In this document: positions 51,903 to 60,009 of the stretch, one piece after another
How the letters are laid out: each line of letters begins with the position of its first letter
Numbering within the stretch: position 1 is the first letter of the stretch
From: an uncultured Prevotellaceae bacterium
GTDB lineage: Bacteria; Bacteroidota; Bacteroidia; Bacteroidales; Bacteroidaceae
NCBI GenBank assembly: GCA_900315105.1
Contig: OMXX01000017.1
Coordinates: 1-64,000, forward strand
Direction of reading: 5' to 3'
DNA: 64,000 nucleotides
Position numbers and translations under genes: made by a program
Notes under the pieces: generated by a model
Seen by the model: the letters and a program-made list of their open reading frames with translations, nothing else
The model's database searches: none
Told to the model about the DNA's origin: nothing

Positions 51903-51945
51903 ACCCTGCGGTAACAAGTAACAGGTAACAATAAGGAAATTAGTG
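51903..51945. repeat. Right copy of the perfect 43-bp inverted repeat
   Basis: It begins ACCCTGCGGTAACAAGTAAC and ends AAGGAAATTAGTG. It is the exact reverse complement of 50200-50242, and no flanking target duplication was noticed. Confidence 0.9.
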
Positions 51946-52198
51946 TTAGCGTATCTCATTTCAGACATAGCACCCCCCATCTGGATGTTCTCTGTTGGGT
52001 GTCGGGCTTTGGCTTTGTTATTCGCATAGCTCATCAAGCTGAAGCAAGTCGTAGAACTTACGTTGTTTATTCAACGCAAAGGCGAGAAGGCGCAATCTCG
52101 TTTGTCCATTGGCATACGATTTTCACGGTTTTATTGAAAAAATGCCATGCACACATATAAAAATATAGAAAAAATATGGCGATATGAGAAATAATTAC

Positions 52199-52206
52199 TA
52201 TCTTTG
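52199..52206 (+). promoter_or_regulatory. -7 box upstream of the VTC operon
   Basis: TATCTTTG fits TAnnTTTG. The -33 region is weak. The ~200-nt leader contains CATTCGCCAAACCCGGGG and CATTCGCCAAAACCGGGTGA in direct repeat. Confidence 0.4.
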
Positions 52207-52421
52207 CATTCGCCAAACCCGGGGGGACATGCGCCAGCCTTGGGGCTGACATGCACTTTTGACTTCATGCGAGGTGCTACGCACGTTGTCATTCGTCATT
52301 CGCCAAAACCGGGTGACGGGTGTTGGGTGATGGGTATTGGTGGCACTAACCTCTAACCCCTAACCTCTAACCTAAAAATCTCTAACCTAAAATATTGGAT
52401 TTAAATTATTCGACTAACGTA

Positions 52422-53171
52422 ATGACAGAAGTGATAAAACTGTTTGAACCGATCTCCTTGGAACAGATGTCGGGGGTGAAGCTGATGAACCGTACAGATA
52501 CGAAGTTCGTCACTACTACCGAGCGTCTGCAACAGCTTTTGCAGATGGCGCGGAATGACTACTATGTGCAGGAGATTGACGGTGAGCGTAATTTGGAATA
52601 CGACACCACGTATTTCGACACCAAGCAGTTTGATATGTATAACAATCATCAGTGGAATCACGTAAACCGTCAGAAAATCCGTTTCCGTACCTACTGCATC
52701 AGTGGACTTCAGTTCATGGAGGTCAAGACAAAGAACAACCACGGACGCACGAAGAAGAAGCGCATTGAGGTGAAGGACATGAATGTGGCGGAACAGCAGA
52801 AACGCGAGTTCCTTGGCAAGAACCTGCGATATAGTGTTGATTCCCTGCAACCCACGCTGAATAATCATTTCAGGCGTATCACGCTGGTGAACAAAGCAAA
52901 GACCGAGCGCCTTACGATTGACAGCAGCCTGTGCTTCCACAACCTTGTGAGCGGCATCGACAGAGATATGGGCAATCTGGTGATTATCGAACTGAAACGT
53001 GACGGATTGCAACCCTCACCTATTCTGGAGATGCTGCGACGCCTACACATCCATCCGCATGGTTTCTCAAAATACTGCATGGGCTCGGCACTCACCAATC
53101 CCAAACTGCAAGTACATCGTTTCAAGCCGAAATTGATAGAGATAAGGAAGATAATAAATAATAAAAAATAA
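52422..53171 (+). CDS. VTC-domain protein (triphosphate-tunnel fold, polyphosphate polymerase-like)
   Basis: This ~249-residue protein fits the VTC domain family, in which the yeast member makes inorganic polyphosphate. Tunnel-type residues include RTDTKFVTT, YDTTYFDT, RQKIRFRTY, MEVKTKNNHGRTKKKRIEV and VIIELKRDG, the usual basic/acidic alternation. I prefer the ATG at 52422 (MTEVIKLFEPIS) over 52395. It is followed 5 bp later by a DUF4956 membrane protein. VTC and DUF4956 genes often lie together with CotH-type or carbohydrate-binding proteins, but the joint function is not known. No SPX domain is present. Confidence 0.85.
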   Translation: MTEVIKLFEPISLEQMSGVKLMNRTDTKFVTTTERLQQLLQMARNDYYVQEIDGERNLEYDTTYFDTKQFDMYNNHQWNHVNRQKIRFRTYCISGLQFMEVKTKNNHGRTKKKRIEVKDMNVAEQQKREFLGKNLRYSVDSLQPTLNNHFRRITLVNKAKTERLTIDSSLCFHNLVSGIDRDMGNLVIIELKRDGLQPSPILEMLRRLHIHPHGFSKYCMGSALTNPKLQVHRFKPKLIEIRKIINNKK

Positions 53172-53176
53172 TCATA

Positions 53177-53854
53177 ATGCAAGAATTTTTTTCAATAGGT
53201 TTCTACGACACCCTGATAAGGTTTGCTGTCTGTATCTTAGTTAACTGGAGCATCGTACACTTCCTGTATTTCAGGAAAAGCCACCGACGCGACTTCTATT
53301 TCACCTTCGTCATCATCTCCATCGCCATCTTCTTCCTCGTCTATCTCATGATGGGCATGGATCGTGGAAAGGCAACAATGGGCGTGGGACTCGGTCTCTT
53401 CGGCATCTTCTCCATCATGCGATACCGCACCGACACAATGCCGGTACGCGAGATGACATACCTCTTCGTGGTCGTATGTCTCTCTGTAGTGCATGCCATG
53501 GCCGTCTCCCTCGGCGTTGACAGCGAGGGACAGATGCTCGGCACTCCGCTTCCAGAACTCATCGCCATCGACGTCATCGTCTTCGTCGGTATCGTCATCT
53601 TCGAGATGGTGCTTAAAAACGAGACATCCAAGATTGTGCAGTACGACCGCATCGAGCTTGTCAAGCCCGAGAACCGCGACAAACTCATTGCCGACCTTGA
53701 GGAGCGTCTTGGTTTGAAGGTTATCGACGTGAAGGTAGGGGCTGTTGACTTCCTCCGCGACATGGCGGTGCTGCGTGTGTATTACGAAGGTACCGACGAC
53801 AAGGAACTCAACAACAAGATTAGAATCAAGGACTCTGACTATGCGAATGTATAA
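53177..53854 (+). CDS. DUF4956 membrane protein
   Basis: This 225-residue protein has four to five membrane helices in the first ~150 residues, with GLGLFGIFSIMRYRTDTMPV, the family's core motif between helices, followed by a cytoplasmic ferredoxin-like tail (LIADLEERLGLKVIDVKVG ... DMAVLRVYY). DUF4956 has no assigned function but co-occurs with VTC-domain proteins. The stop overlaps the next start by 14 bp, so translation is coupled. Confidence 0.85.
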   Translation: MQEFFSIGFYDTLIRFAVCILVNWSIVHFLYFRKSHRRDFYFTFVIISIAIFFLVYLMMGMDRGKATMGVGLGLFGIFSIMRYRTDTMPVREMTYLFVVVCLSVVHAMAVSLGVDSEGQMLGTPLPELIAIDVIVFVGIVIFEMVLKNETSKIVQYDRIELVKPENRDKLIADLEERLGLKVIDVKVGAVDFLRDMAVLRVYYEGTDDKELNNKIRIKDSDYANV

Positions 53855-54590
53855 AGCGCTACTTATATTGGCTATGACAGCATCATGCCTGACATCTATG
53901 GCGCAGAGCGAATCGGGACTTCTCCTTGAAGCAGAGGCTGAGAAGAAACTCTCGAAGAAGTTCAGCGTCGCCCTTGAGGCTGATATGCGCACGCGCAACG
54001 ACTTCAAGACCATGGATCGCTGGAGCATCGGCATCGGGGGCGAATATAAGCCCGTCAAGCAACTCAAACTCGGGGCTGGCTACACTCTGCTCAACACCAA
54101 CTTCCGCGAGGGCATCAGCTATAAGGCCGATGGCAACTACAACAATTGGCGTCCGTCATACTGGGGTGTGCGCCATCGTTTCAATGTATCAGCATCGGGA
54201 ACGTATAAGTTCCGAAATAACCTGCGTATCTCCCTGCGTGAGCGCTGGCAATACACCTATCGTCCGGAGAAAACCGTGCATCGATGGGACTTTGACAACT
54301 CATGGTGGGAGGAAAAGGTACGCTCATCCAAGGGTAAGAGCCAACTGCGCTCACGCCTGCAAGTGGAATACGACAAGAAACATGCCCTCATGACGCCATT
54401 CGCAAACGTGGAGCTGTATAACTCGTTGGCAATAGAGAAGGTACGCTACACCGTAGGCACCGACCTCAACATCTCTAAGCGCCACACCTTCTCCGTGTTC
54501 TACCGCTTCCAGGATATGCACAACACCTCTCCTGACGACTACGATCCCGATATGCACTATATCGGAGCAGGGTATAAGTTTAGTTTCTAA
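53841..54590 (+). CDS. DUF2490 outer membrane beta-barrel protein
   Basis: This ~249-residue protein starts at 53841 (MRMYKALLILAMTASCLTSMAQ, a signal peptide). The frame is open ~30 codons upstream, but that part overlaps the DUF4956 gene in another frame. Alternating amphipathic strands (KKFSVALEADMRTRND, YKFRNNLRISLRERWQY, HTFSVFYRFQD) and the last residues GAGYKFSF are typical of a small outer-membrane barrel of the DUF2490 type. In a VTC operon it may serve as an exit or anchor for the product. Confidence 0.82.
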   Translation: MRMYKALLILAMTASCLTSMAQSESGLLLEAEAEKKLSKKFSVALEADMRTRNDFKTMDRWSIGIGGEYKPVKQLKLGAGYTLLNTNFREGISYKADGNYNNWRPSYWGVRHRFNVSASGTYKFRNNLRISLRERWQYTYRPEKTVHRWDFDNSWWEEKVRSSKGKSQLRSRLQVEYDKKHALMTPFANVELYNSLAIEKVRYTVGTDLNISKRHTFSVFYRFQDMHNTSPDDYDPDMHYIGAGYKFSF

Positions 54591-54597
54591 GAAGAAT

Positions 54598-54808
54598 CGG
54601 CCTCTCCCCCCGCCCTCTCCCGTAGAGAGGGAGCCGATTCGAGAACATCGGAGTATGTGGTAACCAGAGAGCCGATAGGGTAGATTCAAAATAGAAAAAT
54701 AATAATGAATAATTGAAATGAATATTCTATCAAAAATACTATATGGGAAAATAGACGTCTTTTCGCACTCCGGCTCCCTCTCTACGGGAGAGGGCGGGGG
54801 GAGAGGCC
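54598..54808. repeat. Two-arm family-B element ahead of and inside the DUF4353 gene
   Basis: The reverse arm is 54598-54642, immediately after the DUF2490 stop. The forward arm is 54770-54808, inside the DUF4353 reading frame. A partial nested element (GAACATCGGAGTATGTGGTA) follows the first arm. Confidence 0.85.
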
Positions 54809-55956
54809 GTTATTGGTGTGTTATTTTGGTTCTTGCCTTGGTGTTTTCTGCTTGTCAATCCGACGACACCGATTTCAGCGCCTATACAGAGGAAAAGCCC
54901 GCTCAATCTACTGACTGCACCATCTACATAGCGTATAATGGAAACAGCGTCACCGTTACAGGCGATGACAAGGGGCTCGTAATCGCTAATGGGGCACACG
55001 TCACGGTGAATGCCACCGACCATGCAGACTCCCTCCTTCTCGTGCTCAGCGGAAACAGCGACAACGGATCGCTGCTCGTCTATAGGCAAAAGAAATTCGG
55101 CATACAGCTCAATGGCGTGACGCTGAACAATGCCACAGGACCAGCCGTCAACAACCAGTGTAAGAAGGCGTTATACCTCTATGTAAATAATGGAACTGCA
55201 AATACGCTTACCGATGGCACGTCATATACTGACATCACCAATGCTGGTGGGCAGACCATATCCCAGAAAGGCGCCCTCTTCAGTGAGGGACAGATGCACC
55301 TCATGGGCGCTGGCACACTCAACGTAACGGGAAATTGTCGCCATGCCATAGCCTGCGATGACTATATCACTATTGACGACAATCTCACACTCAATGTCAA
55401 GTCCTCCACAGGTAGCGGAATAAAGGTCAATGACGGATTGTGGATCAATAACGGAAATATAGACATCAAGGTAACAGCCGATGCAGCACGTGGCATCAAG
55501 TCCGACTCCGTAGTTGTCATCAACGGCGGTAACACCACCATCACCACAAGCGGTGACTGCGTTTACGACAAGGAAGAGGACGACTTCAGCAGCGCAGCAT
55601 GTATCAAATGCGACCACGATTTCACTATGAGCAGCGGCACCCTCACCATGACAAGCAGCGGCGATGGCGGCAAAGGCATCAACTGCGAGACTAAGGTGAT
55701 GTTCAGCGGAGGCACCCTCACAGCCGTAACTACGGGCGACAACGAAGACGGCAAGCCGAAGGCAGTAAAGGCAATGACAGGTATCTTAGTTAGTGGAGGC
55801 AGCTTTTCTGCGAAGGTCAGCAAGAGCTGGGCATGCGACAGTGGCTACGGCGATGACACCACCTCCGATTCCGACCGCCTCGACCATTGCGTCACCGTCG
55901 AGGGCAGCCCGAAGGAGAGCAGCATAGCCAAGAAAAGCGTTGTAATCAACTACTGA
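54718..55956 (+). CDS. DUF4353 carbohydrate-binding-like lipoprotein
   Basis: This 412-residue lipoprotein has a parallel beta-helix of short repeats (GIQLNGVTLNNATGPAVNN, GTLTMTSSGDGGKGINC, GGTLTAVTTGDNEDG), fitting the DUF4353 family annotated as carbohydrate-binding. The lipobox is LVFSAC, but it lies ~46 residues from the first ATG. The stretch [14 protein letters not shown] before it is a translated repeat arm, so the signal's n-region has been rebuilt by the insertion. It is the fourth gene in the VTC/DUF4956/DUF2490 set. In other genomes this family sits with CotH kinases, but none is seen here. Confidence 0.8.
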   Translation: MNILSKILYGKIDVFSHSGSLSTGEGGGRGRYWCVILVLALVFSACQSDDTDFSAYTEEKPAQSTDCTIYIAYNGNSVTVTGDDKGLVIANGAHVTVNATDHADSLLLVLSGNSDNGSLLVYRQKKFGIQLNGVTLNNATGPAVNNQCKKALYLYVNNGTANTLTDGTSYTDITNAGGQTISQKGALFSEGQMHLMGAGTLNVTGNCRHAIACDDYITIDDNLTLNVKSSTGSGIKVNDGLWINNGNIDIKVTADAARGIKSDSVVVINGGNTTITTSGDCVYDKEEDDFSSAACIKCDHDFTMSSGTLTMTSSGDGGKGINCETKVMFSGGTLTAVTTGDNEDGKPKAVKAMTGILVSGGSFSAKVSKSWACDSGYGDDTTSDSDRLDHCVTVEGSPKESSIAKKSVVINY

Positions 55957-56227
55957 TTTATTATTCGTCAATTTACTAATTACTATTTATATACTATTTG
56001 ATTGATGTGCTGTTTTCGTTAATCAATAGTTTTAAATAGAAGAATGGAGAAATTGAAATAGTAAATATGAAAAGGAACTTGCGTCGCATTATTGGCATGC
56101 GAGTAAATAGTAAATATTATGGAATAGTAAATAAATAGTAATTAGTAAATAGTTAAATAGTAAATAAAAATATATGAGCGATAAATTTGCAATAAATACT
56201 ATCAAACATCCATCCATTAGGGAAGGC
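55957..56227. repeat. AT-rich TAAATAGTAAATAGT spacer
   Basis: Units of ATAGTAAATA and TTACTATTTA in both orientations, as at 9870-10010. GCATTATTGGCATGCGAGTA near 56085 is the only GC-richer part. The part from 56174 is in frame with the next gene. Confidence 0.5.
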
Positions 56228-56806
56228 ATGTTCAGGCTTTCTTTCCTGCTGTTTTTGCTGTCATTTAGTGTCTCCCTCTCTGCCCAGAACGCAGATAAGA
56301 TCTACAAGGAGGCGAAGGCACTCTACGATGCAAAGGACTACACCCAGGCAGTACCCAAGCTCAAGGCAGCAGCAGAGAAAGGACACAAGAAAGCCCAGTA
56401 TCGTCTGGGACGGTGCTATGAGAAAGGGCGCGGAGTAAGCAAGGACGAGACCGCTGCCTTCCAGTGGTACACCAAATCTGCTGCACAGGACTATGCCAAG
56501 GGACAGTACGCTCTGGGCAACTGCTACAAGGAAGGCATCGGAACGGCAAAGGACCACAAGAAAGCCGTGGAATACTTCACCAAGGCAGCGCAGAACGACA
56601 ATGCCGATGCCCAGTATCAGTTAGGCAAGTGCTATCTGAAGGGCAAGGGTGTGGCAGCCGATGCAAAGAAAGCCGCCTCATGGCTCAAGAAAGCCGTGAG
56701 CAACGAGAAAGACGGTAAGGACATCATTGCCAAGATCCGCAAGAAAGCCGCAGAAGGCGACGAGGATGCCAAGAACATCATGAAGCTCGCAGGCGTCAAC
56801 CCCTGA
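56228..56806 (+). CDS. Exported Sel1-repeat protein
   Basis: The ATG at 56228 gives a normal signal peptide (MFRLSFLLFLLSFSVSLSAQ). The earlier ATG at 56174 would add 18 residues, partly from a degenerate repeat arm (IKHPSIREGM), and is also possible. The mature protein has one TPR-like unit and three to four Sel1 repeats with AQYRLGRCYEKGRGV, GQYALGNCYKEGIGT and AQYQLGKCYLKGKGV, plus a helical Lys-rich tail. Sel1 proteins act as binding scaffolds. No partner is evident. A strong hairpin terminator follows. Confidence 0.85.
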   Translation: MFRLSFLLFLLSFSVSLSAQNADKIYKEAKALYDAKDYTQAVPKLKAAAEKGHKKAQYRLGRCYEKGRGVSKDETAAFQWYTKSAAQDYAKGQYALGNCYKEGIGTAKDHKKAVEYFTKAAQNDNADAQYQLGKCYLKGKGVAADAKKAASWLKKAVSNEKDGKDIIAKIRKKAAEGDEDAKNIMKLAGVNP

Positions 56807-56847
56807 CAATATTAATACATGCTTCAGCTTATTGGAGTTTTAAAAAC

Positions 56848-56896
56848 AATGCCGCTTATGGAATCCGTAATGAAACCATAAGCGGCGTTTATTTTT
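56848..56896. terminator. Shared terminator hairpin, copy 2 (Sel1 / fimbrial)
   Basis: AATGCCGCTTATGG pairs with CCATAAGCGGCGTT (one G-U), followed by TTTATTTTTT. It lies between convergent genes. Confidence 0.82.
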
Positions 56897-56938
56897 TATG
56901 TGAATTGATTATAGCTGTTTGCAATTAATTTCCAATTC

Positions 56939-57919
56939 TTAATCAGCATCCGCATTAATGCTAATCGGATCTCCCCATTCGCTATCCACCGTTACAGAGG
57001 CATCTGCACCATCCGACTGAAAGAAACTGCCTGTGACAGAGGTTTTGGAATTAATCCTCATTTGAATACCCTCGATGTTGCGGGTAAGCAAAAGCTCGTC
57101 GGCACTATTATAGAACTCGAACTTCGCATTGATGGTATTCTCCAAGGCTGGAAGGAACACATGACTATACACGTTTGACATCATACCCGCAGACGATTTC
57201 CAGTTGTCGATGTTCACCATAGAAGTGGAATACGTAGTAGCATCCATACCAATCTGATTTCTTAGGTCATATTTAGAACTGACACCTGTCAGAGTAAGTT
57301 TGAATTTGGATACCTCCGCAGGAACCACATCAGAGGAAGTAAAGTTCACCATAGCCACGCAACGCGTCAGCTTACAGCTCACCGCCTTACGTTTATTCTT
57401 CGTAATCACCACCTCATCGCTATAACTGAAGCTATCCGTTACATGATTGTTATAACCTTGAATGCTGCCGTCTGTACCCACGGAAATAGGGTTGCTTTTT
57501 TTCTCGTTATGAGCGAATATCATCAGACGATAAGTACCCGGTTCAAGGTTCACTGAGAGCGTACCGAAAGAATTGCCGCCCCCGTTAATCTGTTCTGAGT
57601 TATACACAATCGTCTCACCCTTCATTATGACATACTGCACCCTGCTTGCGCAGTCACCCAGAGGTGTCGATGAGGCACGCGTTATCTCGCTCTGCGTCTG
57701 TGAGAAAGAACAGGACACATACAATTCACCCGTTTCCTTTGCAGAGACCTCAGTTTCATCACTGTCACTCTCTGGCAATATTGCCTTCTCGCAGGAAGTA
57801 AAGAAATAGGTAATGAACAATGCACAAATAAGTGCCATAATAAAAGAGGCTACGAGACGCAGAAACGGAGAGATTCTGAATGCGTCATACACTTTGAAAA
57901 GGAAACTCTTTGAATTCAT
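56939..57919 (-). CDS. Mfa2/FimB-like fimbrial anchor lipoprotein
   Basis: This ~326-residue lipoprotein from the ATG at 57919 has a long hydrophobic segment and the lipobox TYFFTSC. The body is beta-rich, with LYVSCSFSQT, LEPGTYRLMIFAHNEK, RCVAMVNFTS and VSKFKLTLTG, which resembles the FimB/Mfa2 minor fimbrillin and anchor family of Bacteroidales. The frame is open to 58003, but the upstream residues are not signal-like. No major fimbrillin gene is adjacent, so it may be an orphan. The acidic end (ISINADAD) recalls the small 47-residue gene at 34873, probably by chance. Confidence 0.7.
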   Translation of the reverse strand: MNSKSFLFKVYDAFRISPFLRLVASFIMALICALFITYFFTSCEKAILPESDSDETEVSAKETGELYVSCSFSQTQSEITRASSTPLGDCASRVQYVIMKGETIVYNSEQINGGGNSFGTLSVNLEPGTYRLMIFAHNEKKSNPISVGTDGSIQGYNNHVTDSFSYSDEVVITKNKRKAVSCKLTRCVAMVNFTSSDVVPAEVSKFKLTLTGVSSKYDLRNQIGMDATTYSTSMVNIDNWKSSAGMMSNVYSHVFLPALENTINAKFEFYNSADELLLTRNIEGIQMRINSKTSVTGSFFQSDGADASVTVDSEWGDPISINADAD

Positions 57920-58003
57920 AGCTATCAGATAATAAGAACCTAATGAATAATAGAAATAAATGTATTTATGGCAGTAGAAGGCTTCATGAAACCGCCTCTG
58001 CAA

Positions 58004-58335
58004 GACATCAACCCATTCTCAAGTGATATCGGGAGCAAAGATAAGAAATTTTGAGCGCAAAAGCAAATTTTTTCGTAACTTTTTTCAGAAAAAATTTTTT
58101 TCTCCGAAATAGGGGGCTGTCATCTTTTAAATTTTCACTTGCTTTAGCTCGTTGAGCCTTGCGAAAAATTCAATATGGCCGCATCTCTAGTGCTAAACTG
58201 ACAAAATTTTTCGCAAAGCTCAACACGCTACGCAAGTTCCCTATCTTACCAATCTATTGTCAGTAAAAAGTACCTTGCTATTTGCTATTTAGGCATTTCA
58301 TAGAACTAACGTTAGTTCCCACTTTCATCTTTAAT
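58004..58335. repeat. Gene-free region with a TTGCGAAAAATT inverted pair
   Basis: GCTCGTTGAGCCTTGCGAAA (~58148) and TTTCGCAAAGCTCAACACGC (~58209) form an imperfect inverted repeat around ~40 bp. A related single arm (AGCTTGTTGAGCTTGCGAAA) is at ~61820. A promoter for the fimbrial gene lies at 58036-58067. Confidence 0.65.
58036..58067 (-). promoter_or_regulatory. Promoter of the Mfa2-like gene
   Basis: On the minus strand TTTG (58067-58064), 20-bp spacer, TATCTTTG (58043-58036). Confidence 0.62.
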
Positions 58336-58926
58336 TCATAGCTTTACCCCATATCCGAGGGTGAGCATGATTGTGCGGTTCTTTGATGTGATACCATCCA
58401 GATCCATGACATTTGTCGTACCGAGGTTATAGCGGAGATCGAAACAGATGTTTTTGTATTCGTATGCAAGACCGAGGGGTAGGGAGAGGTTTACCTTTCT
58501 TGCCTTGAAGTCAGGCTTGCCGATGACGAACTCTGGTTGGATGCCGCATTTGACGGAAAGTCCGATGCGCGTTTTGAAGACAGCGAGCAACGGTATGTTG
58601 ATGTTGTCATATTTCACCTTGTCATATTCTTTTGAATCGCTCGGCAGGTCGTATCGCTCGCCTTGCTGACTGTATAACGCACCTCCGTTAATGGCGAATA
58701 GGTCGCTGAGCTGATATTCACCTTCTACGCCTAAGACAAGTCCGGCCTTGAACTCGCTTTCTGTGTATGCTATGGACTGCCCGTCAAAGTAACCGATTCC
58801 GCTATCTGCGAATTTAGAGAAATTGACACCTACACGTGGGTAGATGGTTAGTGTACCAGGTTCATTCTGTGCGAATGTCGCCATACTTACGATGGCGAGC
58901 ATGATAGTGATGATTGTTTTCTTCAT
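58336..58926 (-). CDS. PorT-like outer membrane beta-barrel protein
   Basis: This 196-residue protein has a signal peptide (MKKTIITIMLAIVSMATFAQ) followed by eight to ten short strands (YPRVGVNFSKFADSG, FKAGLVLGVEGEYQLSD, INIPLLAVFKTRIG, RTIMLTLGYGVKL). It fits the 'outer membrane beta-barrel' PorT/OmpX-like group, common in Bacteroidetes and of varied or unknown role. It is probably monocistronic. I would not equate it with the T9SS gene porT, because the size and neighbours differ. Confidence 0.75.
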   Translation of the reverse strand: MKKTIITIMLAIVSMATFAQNEPGTLTIYPRVGVNFSKFADSGIGYFDGQSIAYTESEFKAGLVLGVEGEYQLSDLFAINGGALYSQQGERYDLPSDSKEYDKVKYDNINIPLLAVFKTRIGLSVKCGIQPEFVIGKPDFKARKVNLSLPLGLAYEYKNICFDLRYNLGTTNVMDLDGITSKNRTIMLTLGYGVKL

Positions 58927-59320
58927 GTTAAATCTGAGTTTTTGTTCGGTTATTAAACGCTGACTTTAAAAGATATTGTGCAGTATAAGTTTTATTTTCT
59001 GTGAAGTTAAAATATTTAGATTGCGATGCAATAAAAAAGAGAAATGTAGCGTTACCCAAAAACAAAATATCTGGCATAGCCGAAACTCTTATGTTTCTCC
59101 ATCATTAGTCCGTCAATTCTCCATAGATACTCCATCGAAACTATGGAGTATGTATGGAGTATCTTCGGAGGAAGAACAAACCTAAAGCATAGAAAAATCT
59201 CCTTCTCTCAGCACTAAAGATAAAGTGTCTAAAAGCTAAGAGAAGGGGAGGTTAGAGGGTACAAAATTCCCCACCGCCAAATAATTCACGAGGAAATTAT
59301 GAAGGTGTGGGAAGATGCTA
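58927..59320. repeat. Gene-free region with degenerate CTCCATCGA palindrome
   Basis: TCCATAGATACTCCATCGAA (~59118) and TATGGAGTATGTATGGAGTA (~59142) form an imperfect hairpin of the family at 37258. The rest is AT-rich with no gene seen. Confidence 0.6.
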
Positions 59321-59983
59321 TTATAATTTCACATTATTCTCCATATATGAAATTATTTCGTCCATTCTGTCATAATATTCAGCAACACTTAGTTCATGAT
59401 GATTAAGTAGCCATTCAGCACGTTCTAAAATTTTAACCTTTAGAGTAGGATAATTATCTCTGTCAATTAGAAATCCCAAAGTGAGATAAACAAACATCCA
59501 ATTAGCTCCTGTATTAGGTAATTCTCTTTCTCCTGTTATTTCTGGAACCACAATTTTATTGTAGAAATCATTCAGAGTTGCGTATTCCTCATACAATTCA
59601 GTTATGTTCTCTTTTAATTTAGAACATAGTTGTGGAAACTTTTCTTCGTAATCAGAAAAGTCATATTTGAAAGTTATTTCTCGCTCTTCCTCAGGCCCTT
59701 GGTTGTACCGCATTATTTGCAGAGAGGATCTTTGCAGTTTTAATGGTATTATGACATCATATTTTTCAAACCATTTAGCAAGAATGTCAAAATGTCGTCC
59801 GTAGATAGGACGTATAACACAAGATTCATCTTCATAATCTCTCCAGTGTTCTAATTCTGCGCAAACAAATTCATTATCATTATTAAGTAGCAACATGTTT
59901 TTTAGTCTTGTAAATTTGTAGTCAGAAAAGAAATCGTCAGATAAAATATCTGAGACTATAGTATTGAATAAGTCTTTTTTCAT
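59321..59983 (-). CDS. Candidate immunity protein for the Rhs toxin
   Basis: This 220-residue soluble, acidic protein has no signal peptide and no domain that I recognise. Features are repeated charged helices (DFSDYEEKFPQLCSKLKEN, LSVAEYYDRMDEIISYMENN) and an AELEHWRDYEDESCVIRP block. It starts 26 bp after the end of the toxin fragment on the same strand, the usual place for an immunity gene in Rhs or polymorphic toxin cassettes. Its AT-rich composition fits transfer with the cassette. The assignment rests on context. Confidence 0.6.
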   Translation of the reverse strand: MKKDLFNTIVSDILSDDFFSDYKFTRLKNMLLLNNDNEFVCAELEHWRDYEDESCVIRPIYGRHFDILAKWFEKYDVIIPLKLQRSSLQIMRYNQGPEEEREITFKYDFSDYEEKFPQLCSKLKENITELYEEYATLNDFYNKIVVPEITGERELPNTGANWMFVYLTLGFLIDRDNYPTLKVKILERAEWLLNHHELSVAEYYDRMDEIISYMENNVKL

Positions 59984-60009
59984 TTATTTTTCGTTAATAT
60001 ATGTTCAAT

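Larger units (their letters stand above)
50977..52394. other. 1.4-kb gene-free, repeat-rich region
   Basis: Going right: a promoter for the gene on the left; ~200 bp of AT-rich sequence; an inner inverted pair (51350-51386 with 51467-51503); a segment of ~260 bp without visible features except two short CATTCGTTGACATCATACTG / CATTCGTTTACTC-like units; a dispersed repeat (51766-51890); the right 43-bp inverted repeat; and the leader of the VTC gene. Short frames here have no family resemblance. Confidence 0.65.

Noticed and set aside
50200..51945. Insertion sequence bounded by the 43-bp inverted repeats
   Set aside because: The enclosed gene has no transposase motif (no DDE or HUH pattern) and no target duplication was seen, so it is reported only as an inverted-repeat unit.
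53237..54067. Long open frame on the minus strand opposite the DUF4956 and DUF2490 genes
   Set aside because: It overlaps two well-supported genes, is rich in His/Asp/Glu runs typical of reversed codons, and has no family resemblance.
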